Source: Bacteroidales bacterium (GTDB lineage Bacteria > Bacteroidota > Bacteroidia > Bacteroidales > P3). Taken from it: a stretch of 64,000 bases of DNA. The DNA lies in NCBI GenBank assembly GCA_017480225.1, contig JAFVBB010000005.1:58333-122332 (forward strand). Direction: 5' to 3'. A program made the position numbers and the translations under genes. The number at the start of each line of letters is the position of its first letter. Within the stretch, counting starts at the first letter, position 1. The notes beneath the pieces were generated by a model, which saw nothing but the letters and a program-made list of their open reading frames with translations, ran no database searches and had not been told where the DNA came from. Shown here in pieces: positions 33,853 to 40,793 of the stretch.

Positions 33853-34800
33853 ATGAAAAAGATTCTGATTGTTGGTGCAGGCGGACAGATTGGATCCGAA
33901 CTGACACGTAATTTGAGAGACATATACGGCGATTCCAATGTCGTCTGCAGCGACCTTCGCCCGTTGAAGGGTGACCCTTATGAGCGTGGGCCGGTCGAGC
34001 GTATCGACAGCACGCAGATAATGCAGATTGCTGCCGCCGTGAAGCAGTACAACATTGACACCATCTACAACCTGGCGGCCATCCTCAGCGCCACAGCCGA
34101 ACTCAACCCCATGCTGGGCTGGAATGTTGGCATAGGATCTTTGGTCAACTGCCTTGAGGTGGCGCGCCTGTTCGGTTGCGCAGTGTTCACGCCCAGCAGC
34201 ATCGGGGCTTTCGGCCCAGGCACTCCACACGACGACACCCCGCAGGATACCATACAGCGCCCTAATACCATCTATGGTGTCACGAAGGTGACCGGCGAGC
34301 TGCTTTCCGACTACTACTACACCCGCTTTGGTGTGGACACCCGCTCGGTGCGTTTCCCTGGTCTTATCAGTTGGCGGACACTCCCCGGTGGTGGCACAAC
34401 TGACTATGCTGTCGAAATCTACTACGCAGCCGTCAAGGGAGAGCGCTTCGTCTGCCCCCTCAAGAAAGGCACATATATGGACATGATGTACATGCCCGAT
34501 GCACAGAAGGCCATGATTGACATAATGGAGGCAGACCCTACTAAGCTGGTGCACCGCAACTCGTTTAACGTGACATCGATGAGCTTCGACCCGGAGATTA
34601 TCTACGCTGCAATCAAAAAGCACTATCCGCAGTTTGAGATGGTGTACGAGCCGGAGCCTATCAAGCAAGCCATTGCCGACAGCTGGCCAAACAGGATGGA
34701 TGACAGCTGCGCACGCAACGAATGGGGATGGTCGCCTCAATACGACCTTGACAGCATGACGGAAGACATGATTGTCAACCTCAAGAAGAAACTGCTATGA
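33853..34800 (+). CDS. NAD-dependent epimerase-type dehydrogenase (probable L-threonine 3-dehydrogenase)
   Basis: A 315-residue extended short-chain dehydrogenase. The Rossmann motif is ILIVGAGGQIGSELT (residues 4-18); the NLAAILSATAE block, the catalytic Ser in FTPSSIGAFGP and the YGVTK motif (Tyr, Lys) near 140 are present. The mature pattern ...NTIYGVTKVTGELLSDYYYTRFGVDTRSVRFPGLIS and PGGGTTDYAVEIYYAAV matches epimerase-like L-threonine 3-dehydrogenases, which oxidise threonine to 2-amino-3-oxobutyrate. A glycine C-acetyltransferase partner is not in this window. UDP-sugar epimerase is the alternative, considered less likely. Confidence 0.85.
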   Translation: MKKILIVGAGGQIGSELTRNLRDIYGDSNVVCSDLRPLKGDPYERGPVERIDSTQIMQIAAAVKQYNIDTIYNLAAILSATAELNPMLGWNVGIGSLVNCLEVARLFGCAVFTPSSIGAFGPGTPHDDTPQDTIQRPNTIYGVTKVTGELLSDYYYTRFGVDTRSVRFPGLISWRTLPGGGTTDYAVEIYYAAVKGERFVCPLKKGTYMDMMYMPDAQKAMIDIMEADPTKLVHRNSFNVTSMSFDPEIIYAAIKKHYPQFEMVYEPEPIKQAIADSWPNRMDDSCARNEWGWSPQYDLDSMTEDMIVNLKKKLL

Positions 34801-34870
34801 CGCGGTGCCACAGCTTGGATGAGGGTGATTCGCCTCACCGCTGACCAAGGTACCATCCATTAACCTTTTT

Positions 34871-34914
34871 GCCCGGCATTCTCAAGTGTATGAGAGTGCC
34901 GGGCTTGGTATTTT
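34871..34914 (+). terminator. Terminator after the epimerase-type gene
   Basis: GCCCGGCA (34871-34878) pairs with TGCCGGGC (34897-34904), with an inner TCTCA/TGAGA stem, followed by TTGGTATTTT. Confidence 0.75.
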
Positions 34915-35004
34915 CCACTGTGACCAGTGCTGTGTCTTTTCAAAATGGATCATTCTGCAAAGATCTTTGAGCCGAACAGAACTGCCCATGTCGCAGACTG
35001 GTTG

Positions 35005-35012
35005 TAACTTTG
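35005..35012 (+). promoter_or_regulatory. -7 box (TAACTTTG) for the NTF2-like/flavodoxin operon
   Basis: TAACTTTG lies 43 bases before ATG 35056, the first gene of four closely spaced genes. The gap 34801-35055 otherwise holds only the terminator at 34871. Confidence 0.65.
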
Positions 35013-35055
35013 CAGCACGAAAAGACAAAATAACAATTCATTAAAACACATCAAA

Positions 35056-35415
35056 ATGAAACAGATAGAAGCTATCTCAGGTGTGCTCGATGCCATCGAG
35101 CTTTATGCAGAAGCGGGTCGTAAGGCCAGCCGCACCATCGGACAGCAGGCCTTCAGCGAGGGTGCCACCATGTCGTGGGTGGAGAACGGCAAGATAAACA
35201 CCGTGCCCATCAACACGCTCTTCGACGTGCTGGAACAGACGGGCGAAGAGGAGGTCTCCTACACCGTCGAGGATGTTACCGTGGCTGGCAACGTGGCCTT
35301 CGTGCGCATCTCGTCGTCGTTTAGCAAGCTGACCACCTTCAACGACATGTTCACCCTGGCCGAACAGGACGGCAAGTGGAAGATAGTAAGCAAAATCTAT
35401 TCCGTAAAGCAATGA
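35056..35415 (+). CDS. NTF2-like protein, putative lumazine-binding family
   Basis: A 119-residue cytosolic protein with the NTF2-like cone fold pattern: an N-terminal helix (VLDAIELYAEAGRKAS), then strands ...EEVSYTVEDVTVAGNVAFVRISSSF and a final DMFTLAEQDGKWKIVSKIY, the usual closing W-K-I motif. It resembles the small 'putative lumazine-binding' family that often accompanies flavin oxidoreductases. Ligand unknown. Its stop overlaps the next start (ATGA). Confidence 0.75.
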   Translation: MKQIEAISGVLDAIELYAEAGRKASRTIGQQAFSEGATMSWVENGKINTVPINTLFDVLEQTGEEEVSYTVEDVTVAGNVAFVRISSSFSKLTTFNDMFTLAEQDGKWKIVSKIYSVKQ

Positions 35416-35795
35416 GAGCCAAGATTGAAGAATACGATGCCGTCGTAGAGGCTGCATCGAAGTTTGCCCGCAGCGTGGCCGAGGGCGACAGCAAATATGC
35501 CAAAGAGCTTTTCACCACCGATGCCTGCCTGTTTGGCTACCTGAACGGAAAGCTGGAACGCGGCAGCATAGAACAGTTCTACCACAACGTCGACACCGTG
35601 GGTGCTGGCGACAGCTTCAAGACCCGCATCGACGTGCTGGCGCTGGAGGAAACCCTTGCCGTGGTGCGCGTGCTGGAAGAAGGCTGGGGTGGCTCGATAG
35701 ACTTTACCGATGTACTCCTGCTCTTGAAAATCGAAGGCGAGTGGAAGTGTGTGGCCAAGGCCTACAACCAGAATTCCAACACTATCAAGCAGTGA
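35412..35795 (+). CDS. NTF2-like protein, second copy
   Basis: A 127-residue homologue of the preceding gene: helix VVEAASKFARSVAEGDSKYAKELF, then ...TLAVVRVLEEGWGGSIDFTDVLLLLKIEGEWKCVAKAY. The ATGA overlap sets the start at 35412. The pair may form a heterodimer; the fold is known to dimerise. Its stop overlaps the GTG of the flavodoxin-like gene, so all are translated together. Confidence 0.75.
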   Translation: MRAKIEEYDAVVEAASKFARSVAEGDSKYAKELFTTDACLFGYLNGKLERGSIEQFYHNVDTVGAGDSFKTRIDVLALEETLAVVRVLEEGWGGSIDFTDVLLLLKIEGEWKCVAKAYNQNSNTIKQ

Positions 35796-36463
35796 AACGT
35801 GTTTTCACTATCAACGGAAGTCCGCGCAAGGACTACAATACAGCCCAGTTGCTACGCGCCTTTGCCGATGGAGCGGGCGAGGCAGGCGACGAGGTGGAGG
35901 TTGAGGAGGTAAATCTCTACGACCTCCACTTCACCGGCTGTCGCGAGTGCTACGCCTGCAAACTGCGCGGTGGGCGCAGTTATGGCCATTGTGGCTTCCG
36001 CGACGACATCACCGACATCCTCGACCGCGTGGCTCATGCCGACGTGGTGGCTTTCGGCTCACCCATCTATTTTTCCGAAATCACCGCTCAATTGCGTGCC
36101 TTCCTCGAGAGGTTGTGGTATCCTTTCGTGCAATTCAAGCGCGGCGAGGAGCAAATCATCGCCCCACAGCCCGTGCGCACTGCCTTCCTGATACCGATGA
36201 ACCTCACCGAGCAGGCGATGCTCCGCAGTGGCTACGACGCGCTCCTTGCACCCGTGTTGCAATGGACGCAGTACATCTTCGGACACGAACCACAGGTGCA
36301 GTACTGCTATGACACGCTACAATACCGCGACTACGACCGCTACTGGGCCGACGCGTGGAATGTCGCCGCCAAGCAACTGCGCCACGAGCGCCACTTCCCC
36401 ACCGACCTTGCGCAGGCTCGCCAGTTGGGACGCGCAATGGTGGAGGCATCATTAACAGATTAA
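35792..36463 (+). CDS. Flavodoxin-family NAD(P)H-dependent oxidoreductase
   Basis: A 223-residue protein starting at GTG (MKRVFTINGSPRKDYNTAQLL). TINGSPRKDYNT is the FMN phosphate-binding loop of the NADPH-dependent FMN reductase family; GSPIYFSEITAQLRAFLERLWYPF is the second flavin loop. A cysteine cluster CRECYAC...C near 49-65 resembles that of iron-sulfur flavoproteins, so an Fe-S cluster or redox disulfide is possible. GTG start and stop overlap (GTGA) tie it to the NTF2-like genes. Confidence 0.82.
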   Translation: MKRVFTINGSPRKDYNTAQLLRAFADGAGEAGDEVEVEEVNLYDLHFTGCRECYACKLRGGRSYGHCGFRDDITDILDRVAHADVVAFGSPIYFSEITAQLRAFLERLWYPFVQFKRGEEQIIAPQPVRTAFLIPMNLTEQAMLRSGYDALLAPVLQWTQYIFGHEPQVQYCYDTLQYRDYDRYWADAWNVAAKQLRHERHFPTDLAQARQLGRAMVEASLTD

Positions 36464-36477
36464 AACAGTAATACAAG

Positions 36478-37041
36478 ATGAAAAAGATAGTGATACTCAA
36501 CGGCAGCCCCCGGCTGGAGGGCAACACCGTGCAAATGATACGCGAGTTCCGTCGCGGTGCCGAAGAGACTGGTGCAGAGGTGACGGTGTTCGACCTTAAG
36601 CGGATGGACATCAAGACCTGCCTCGGTTGCTGCCGTGGTGGCAAGAACCACGACAGCCCCTGCGTGCAGAAGGACGATATGGAAAGCATCTACCCCGCCT
36701 ACGAGCAGGCCGACGTGCTGGTGTTGGCCTCGCCGATGTACTACTGGAGCGTTACAGCCATCCTCAAGGCTGCTTTCGATCGCCTCTTCGCCGTGGCCGA
36801 GAAAGACCCCAATTTGCGCAACCCCATCAAAGACGCTGTGTTACTTATGGCCTCGGAGGGCGACACGGAGGCCAACTTCAAGCCTGTGAGCGACTATTAT
36901 CACGCCCTACTGAATCACCTGCGCTGGAACAACCTGGGAGAGGTGAACTGTGGCGGCGTGTTCAACGTGGGCGACATCAGCGGTCATCCGAAGCTGGCCG
37001 ACTGCTACCGACTCGGCCTCTCCGTCGGGCAGCAACGCTAA
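36478..37041 (+). CDS. Flavodoxin-family NAD(P)H-dependent oxidoreductase, second copy
   Basis: A 187-residue FMN reductase-like protein: MKKIVILNGSPRLEGNTVQMI (phosphate loop), CLGCCRGGKNHDSPC (cysteine cluster near 46-60, like its neighbour) and VLASPMYYWSVTAILKAAFDRLF (second flavin loop). It starts 14 bases after the previous gene and ends the operon. The two paralogues with two NTF2-like proteins suggest a redox or detoxification module; the substrates are not known. Confidence 0.82.
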   Translation: MKKIVILNGSPRLEGNTVQMIREFRRGAEETGAEVTVFDLKRMDIKTCLGCCRGGKNHDSPCVQKDDMESIYPAYEQADVLVLASPMYYWSVTAILKAAFDRLFAVAEKDPNLRNPIKDAVLLMASEGDTEANFKPVSDYYHALLNHLRWNNLGEVNCGGVFNVGDISGHPKLADCYRLGLSVGQQR

Positions 37042-37056
37042 TGAGAAATAACAGAA

Positions 37057-37097
37057 CAGCGAGACCTCGCGTGAGTGCGGGGCCTCGCTGCTTGTTT
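37057..37097 (+). terminator. Terminator after the flavodoxin operon
   Basis: CAGCGAG (37057-37063) pairs with CTCGCTG (37084-37090), with a CC/GG extension after one mismatch, followed by CTTGTTT. It lies 16 bases after the stop. Confidence 0.6.
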
Positions 37098-37204
37098 CCT
37101 AAAATCTGGCTGCTGCAGCAGGACTATTTTGTTTTTTCTTGTAGCTTGTATCCAAATATCAAAACCGTTATGGCAGGATATGCGATTGCGGTCTTGTGGT
37201 CGGA

Positions 37205-38029
37205 TTATCTGGTTGTGATTTTTAGTTTATAATACACGGGAGTTCCCGCTGGGGCGAGGTCAGCCGTGGTGTAGCCACCTACCCATTCCCCACCATTACC
37301 GTTGGAAACTGCCGCCACCAGCAGCTCATCTTCGCTAATCCAACAGATGTCGAACCCTTGCTCAACCCCGTCATTACTCCAGCGGTAATCCACATAGCGG
37401 CACAGCGGAACCATGTGATGACTCTGTTCGTCGTACCAGTGGAACCACAAGTTGCCATAAAAGTCGCAGTCGCCGCCTTCCTGACCGACAAATATCCTGT
37501 TAGTCCCGTAAGTTCGTGTTTCGGATTGCATAAAGGTCGTGTCTACTACGCCGTCCTCGGTCATCATAAACGACTCGTTAGTCAGCGGTGCCAGCATAAC
37601 ATATTCGTATTGTCTTGTTTCGGGATAGTGATAAATTGGGATATTGGAGGTGTATTCCTCCACTTCTTCCCATTCAGAGAGCCCTCTAATAGAGTCGTAC
37701 CGCAAAGAGTTCTGCAACCCCAATTTATATAATTCCGCATAGCGTGGTGTGTTTGTATCTATTGCGATTGGGTGCAAGGTATATTTATTAGTGAGTAGCT
37801 TGTGGTATTGTTCCTTGGTGATTTCCTCGGGGATAATGACAATGTTGTTTTCTGCCGAGAATGTCGCATATCCATCAATGGAGTCGGCATAGTATTCCAT
37901 ACTATCATTAGGAATGAACTCTTTAATATGTAGAAAATCCGATTTTGCTACAGCCTTCGCCACGCTTTTGCAGGCGGTCATCATTCCGAGGGCGCACACC
38001 ATCGCGCCGAGTAAAAGCAATTTCTTCAT
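37205..38029 (-). CDS. Lipoprotein of unknown function, intact member of the cassette island
   Basis: A 274-residue lipoprotein with signal MKKLLLLGAMVCALGMMTAC (C20). The mature part has no recognised domain; it is rich in Tyr, Asp and Glu with an ...HKLLTNKYTLHPIAIDTNTP stretch and a C-terminal GGYTTADLAPAGTPVYYKLKIT. Its first 12 codons are nearly the same as the truncated signal remnants at 39994 and 40660, so this is the intact relative of those broken copies. The frame is open to 38227 but the signal fixes ATG 38029. It may be exported to the outer membrane. Function unknown. Confidence 0.75.
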   Translation of the reverse strand: MKKLLLLGAMVCALGMMTACKSVAKAVAKSDFLHIKEFIPNDSMEYYADSIDGYATFSAENNIVIIPEEITKEQYHKLLTNKYTLHPIAIDTNTPRYAELYKLGLQNSLRYDSIRGLSEWEEVEEYTSNIPIYHYPETRQYEYVMLAPLTNESFMMTEDGVVDTTFMQSETRTYGTNRIFVGQEGGDCDFYGNLWFHWYDEQSHHMVPLCRYVDYRWSNDGVEQGFDICWISEDELLVAAVSNGNGGEWVGGYTTADLAPAGTPVYYKLKITTR

Positions 38030-38154
38030 ATTGTTATTTATTTGTTCGAAGCTAATACTACTATAATAACGCTTGATTTTGTTTTTATTGCCCTCGGAGA
38101 CGAGATTTCCCTTCGAGGTGTTGGAAATCAAATCTTGTATCGACATTCTAAAAC

Positions 38155-38188
38155 AGCAACGGCTGCGTCCGTGAGGACGGCAGCCGTT
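38155..38188 (-). terminator. Terminator of the 38188 membrane gene (cassette type)
   Basis: AACGGCTGCGTCC (38158-38170) pairs with GGAC-G-GCAGCCGTT (38175-38188) around a GTGA loop. The minus-strand arm AAACGGCTGCCGTCC recurs as a 15-mer at 39302. It overlaps the stop codon region and is followed by GCTGTTTTAG. Confidence 0.7.
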
Positions 38189-38700
38189 TAGCTTGTTGCA
38201 ATCCTTTTTCTCAATTCCTTTTGCCAAATGGCTAACTCAACCGCAATGCACACAATGATGAAGGCTACTCCAACAGGAAGCCCCCATTGGGATTCTGTTT
38301 CCAAGTACTCATAATAAGCATCTAATGGAATACTATAGTCTGCCGTTTCATAGGCGTAAACTGTTGATCTGCGTGAACTGTTAAGGTCTTCGTCCTTTTT
38401 GACGCAAAGCCTGATTGTTGATTGCTCATGGATTGCCTCGTCACTATAGGGAATGATAAAGTGATGCAATGGATATTCGTTAAGTTCTACGCGTGTCCAG
38501 TGGGCATTATTCTTACCCGGAGCATCATTTACAAAAACGGATGAAACCGTTCCGTCCACATACTTAAGGTCGCTTGAGTTAATTGGAGAAGTGTTGAAGT
38601 GTTGGTACAATGCATTACCACCCACCACCAGCGAAAATATTCCCCATAGTATGGATACCACTATCTTTGTTACGAGTGTTACGTGCGATTGTGTTTCCAT
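38188..38700 (-). CDS. Membrane protein of unknown function, DUF3592-like layout
   Basis: A 170-residue protein with one membrane helix near the N-terminus (VTKIVVSILWGIFSLVVGGNALY, about 10-32), an extracytoplasmic domain rich in strands (YVDGTVSSVFVNDAPGKNNAHWTRVELNEYPLHHFIIPYS) and a second helix near 138-160. This two-helix plus beta-domain layout resembles DUF3592 proteins; the match is weak. It starts six bases after a small coiled-coil gene and ends inside a cassette terminator. Confidence 0.65.
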   Translation of the reverse strand: METQSHVTLVTKIVVSILWGIFSLVVGGNALYQHFNTSPINSSDLKYVDGTVSSVFVNDAPGKNNAHWTRVELNEYPLHHFIIPYSDEAIHEQSTIRLCVKKDEDLNSSRRSTVYAYETADYSIPLDAYYEYLETESQWGLPVGVAFIIVCIAVELAIWQKELRKRIATS

Positions 38701-38705
38701 TTTGC

Positions 38706-38837
38706 TTATTGTTTCTGTTCAATCTGGCGTTTCATTTCTGCATTTTCACCGCGCATACCTGCAATTTGGCGTTGCATGGCTGCAAGGTACTCATAGTGTG
38801 CCGCGTTGGCCGCGCGGGCGATGCTGATGGCTTCCAT
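38706..38837 (-). CDS. Small coiled-coil peptide, cassette leader
   Basis: A 43-residue open frame reading MEAISIARAANAAHYEYLAAM then RGENAEMKRQIEQKQ. The helix is rich in Ala, Glu, Met and Gln with heptad-like spacing. Its C-terminal third is repeated as RGEIAEMKHQIEK at about 39876-39912 and RGEIAEMKQQIEQKQ at about 40542-40580, in front of other genes. It lies six bases before the 38700 membrane gene. No function is known; it may be a translated leader or the stump of a longer gene. Confidence 0.5.
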   Translation of the reverse strand: MEAISIARAANAAHYEYLAAMQRQIAGMRGENAEMKRQIEQKQ

Positions 38838-38875
38838 CGGTTGTGGGATTTTATTCTTTCACACTTTATTATATT

Positions 38876-38892
38876 AACGGCTGATGTCCGTT
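38876..38892 (-). terminator. Decayed cassette terminator
   Basis: AACGG (38876-38880) and CCGTT (38888-38892) enclose CTGATGT; this is a shortened version of the AACGGCTG...CAGCCGTT hairpins at 38158 and 39302. It lies 27 bases after the stop of the 38920 gene. Weak as a terminator on its own. Confidence 0.4.
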
Positions 38893-38919
38893 TTTTTGCC
38901 CTCGCCGACTGCATGTTCT

Positions 38920-39258
38920 TTAGTGGTAGATTATCAGCAAATCAATATAGATGGCAATATCAAGAAGCAAACATGCCAGCAATCGGCCCCAAACAGGTTT
39001 GCAATTCTGTTTTGCTGCATTAAAAACCGCGCCGCACATAAGAACGATAGATGCAGTCCAAAGTGCCGGAGAAATAATCTTGTAATGCGGGAGGGCTGTG
39101 CTTCCTTCATGGCACATAAAAAGGGTGGAGGTGATAACAATCCATCGCCATACGGATATCAGTCCTTGCGGTTTCGTGTTCTTTGGCAGTTTCCATGCAA
39201 TAAGCATGATAATGGAAACCAAAAACAATACCAAAAGAAATACGTAAATGCTAATCAT
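38920..39258 (-). CDS. Small three-helix membrane protein, unknown
   Basis: A 112-residue protein with three predicted membrane helices: about 3-24 (SIYVFLLVLFLVSIIMLIAW), 33-48 (SVWRWIVITSTLFMC) and 68-110, ending LLACLLLDIAIYIDLLIIYH. Base composition is more AT-rich than the flanking housekeeping genes. It sits inside the cassette island between decayed terminators. No family is recognised; small membrane proteins of this type can be immunity proteins, but nothing here proves that. Confidence 0.55.
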   Translation of the reverse strand: MISIYVFLLVLFLVSIIMLIAWKLPKNTKPQGLISVWRWIVITSTLFMCHEGSTALPHYKIISPALWTASIVLMCGAVFNAAKQNCKPVWGRLLACLLLDIAIYIDLLIIYH

Positions 39259-39301
39259 GGCTGACTATGGAACGAGTTTTGCATGATTGAGATTGGTGTG
39301 A

Positions 39302-39335
39302 AAACGGCTGCCGTCCGCAAGGATGGCAACAGTTT
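39302..39335 (-). terminator. Terminator of the Imm11-like pseudogene (cassette type)
   Basis: AAACGGCTGCCGTCC (39302-39316) pairs at 12 of 15 positions with GGATGGCAACAGTTT (39321-39335). The first arm is the same 15-mer as the minus-strand arm of the 38155 terminator, so the two cassettes share a 3' end. Confidence 0.6.
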
Positions 39336-39357
39336 GGGTGCCATTATTCGCATGAAA

Positions 39358-39858
39358 TTACACAATACCTATACATTTTGTGCGAAAATCAATATTGGTG
39401 ATTGCAGCATTCTCAATGGCTTCTTTAACCTCCTTGGTGCAGATATTCATAAACGTTCCTTTCAGGTGAAATACATCATAGTCTTTCCATGTGTCCAGGT
39501 CGAACCATACAATGTGTGCGTTTCTGTCTTCTTTTATTATTGGCCCCGCTTCATTGATGTTTAACCAACCATAATATTCTTCTGTGACACCTTCAATCTC
39601 TGCCGGAAAACATTTGAAGCCATTGAACCGCCCTTCTTCAAGAACCCTCTTAAGCCTCTCAGAAACGAGGAACTACGACCAATTGAGATATGAAACAATG
39701 TCGTATAGTTTTGTTCCCTTTTTTATCTTATATCTCGAATTGGAGACAATCGGGTCACTTTCTTCCAATAGTTTGAATGAATAATAGTGCACAACTGGCT
39801 CTATCTGCAATTCTCGCCATTGGTGTTTCGGGTAGAATCCATAAAATGTCTGTTGCAT
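39358..39858 (-). pseudogene. DUF1629/Imm11-like immunity gene with in-frame amber stop
   Basis: One continuous minus-strand frame from MQQTFYGFYPKHQW (ATG 39858) to TAA 39358, interrupted only by TAG at 39673-39675. The first part (61 codons) ends KLYDIVSYLNWS; directly after the TAG the frame goes on FLVSERLKRVLEEGRFNGFKCF and ...HLKGTFMNICTKEVKEAIENA. VSERLK-x-x-LEE-x-x-x-x-GF-x-x-x-P is the signature of DUF1629 (Imm11-like) proteins, about 170-180 residues, some of which neutralise polymorphic toxins. The undivided length of 165 codons fits. Either a pseudogene by one nonsense mutation, or two products. The repeated coiled-coil module lies 18 bases upstream. Confidence 0.72.
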
Positions 39859-39875
39859 GATATGATTGTTTTTTT

Positions 39876-39994
39876 CAATCTGATGTTTCATTTCTGCAAT
39901 TTCACCGCGCACCTGTGCGGAGGCCGTTTCACGCTTCGGCGGCCACCATTCCGAGGTTGCACACCATCGCGCCGAGCAAAAATACTCTCTTCAT
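39876..39994 (-). repeat. Cassette 5' module, copy 1: signal-peptide stump plus coiled-coil stub
   Basis: On the minus strand it begins ATG (39994) MKRVFLLGAMVCNLGMVAAEA and stops at TGA 39929-39931, then in another frame reads RGEIAEMKHQIEK. It is nearly identical, base for base, to 40542-40660 (about 119 bases each). It looks like the broken 5' end of a lipoprotein gene such as 38029. Confidence 0.75.
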
Positions 39995-40007
39995 TTTCTG
40001 TTTATGT

Positions 40008-40514
40008 TCAATGCTTTTCTCTGCTTTGTTGTCTCCTTCGCAAAAACAAGGTGGTTACAAAAATGACTAAAGCATAGATGACAGCAGGTGTCACAGACAT
40101 AAGCCATACGTTATCCCAAATTTCATTGTTATACACAGAGAAACAATTGAACAACGGAAAGCCCAACGGGATAACCAACGTAATAATCAGGAACAAAGCA
40201 ATAAATTGTATAAGAGGTAGGTCGAAAATGACTACGGTAAAACTTACGAGCATCACCGCCAAGGGGAAAATGTAGAGTAATTTGACGTTGCCACTGCGCT
40301 TGAACACTATGGCTGGCCCGATGCCTTGGATAAGTGCGGCGGCGATGCCAAAGACCATAACCCAAAATACGTCACCCTCCTTGTAGTTGACAAACACGCT
40401 CCATTCTGTCGTAAGCAGCTTAATGAAGACTGCGGCAATGTTTAGAACTGCATAGATAATCGCATATGTTCCATAGAACGCCCACCCCTTGCTATCAGAT
40501 TTTTCTTCGTCCAT
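40008..40514 (-). CDS. Polytopic membrane protein of unknown function
   Basis: A 168-residue protein with five likely membrane helices: about 11-32 (GWAFYGTYAIIYAVLNIAAVF), 46-65, 75-98 (LLYIFPLAVMLVSFTVVIFDL), 101-122 (FIALFLIITLVIPLGFPLFN) and 135-158 (LMSVTPAVIYALVIFVTTLF). It begins in the spacer after cassette module copy 2 and ends 14 bases before copy 1. No family recognised. The starting residues MDEEKSDSK are soluble and charged. Confidence 0.62.
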   Translation of the reverse strand: MDEEKSDSKGWAFYGTYAIIYAVLNIAAVFIKLLTTEWSVFVNYKEGDVFWVMVFGIAAALIQGIGPAIVFKRSGNVKLLYIFPLAVMLVSFTVVIFDLPLIQFIALFLIITLVIPLGFPLFNCFSVYNNEIWDNVWLMSVTPAVIYALVIFVTTLFLRRRQQSREKH

Positions 40515-40541
40515 TGTCTGTTTGAGTTAATTGTTTCTGTT

Positions 40542-40660
40542 CAATTTGTTGTTTCATTTCTGCAATTTCACCGCGCACCTGTGCGGAGGCCGTTTCACGC
40601 TTCGGCGGCCACCACTCCGAGGTTGCACACCATCGCGCCGAGCAAAAATACTTTTTTCAT
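40542..40660 (-). repeat. Cassette 5' module, copy 2: signal-peptide stump plus coiled-coil stub
   Basis: On the minus strand ATG 40660 begins MKKVFLLGAMVCNLGVVAAEA, stopped at 40595-40597, followed in another frame by RGEIAEMKQQIEQKQ. It matches copy 1 almost throughout and shares its first codons with the intact lipoprotein gene starting at 38029. Confidence 0.75.
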
Positions 40661-40763
40661 ATTGTTATCCTTTTTGAAGCCAATTCACACTCCTGTAAAC
40701 GCCATGCTTCCCGCTTTTATTGCCCTCGACGCCAACGTTTTCATCGGGTTTGGTTTTTTTTCG

Positions 40764-40771
40764 TACCTTTG
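40764..40771 (+). promoter_or_regulatory. -7 box (TACCTTTG) for the AraC gene
   Basis: TACCTTTG lies 23 bases before ATG 40794; GGTTTGG at 40747 is a possible but close -33 element. Confidence 0.58.
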
Positions 40772-40793
40772 CAGCCCGATTTTGAATATTGAT

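Noticed and set aside
39283-39564. 93-codon plus-strand open frame in the cassette island
   Set aside because: It is antisense to the second half of the Imm11-like pseudogene, which has the recognisable motif.
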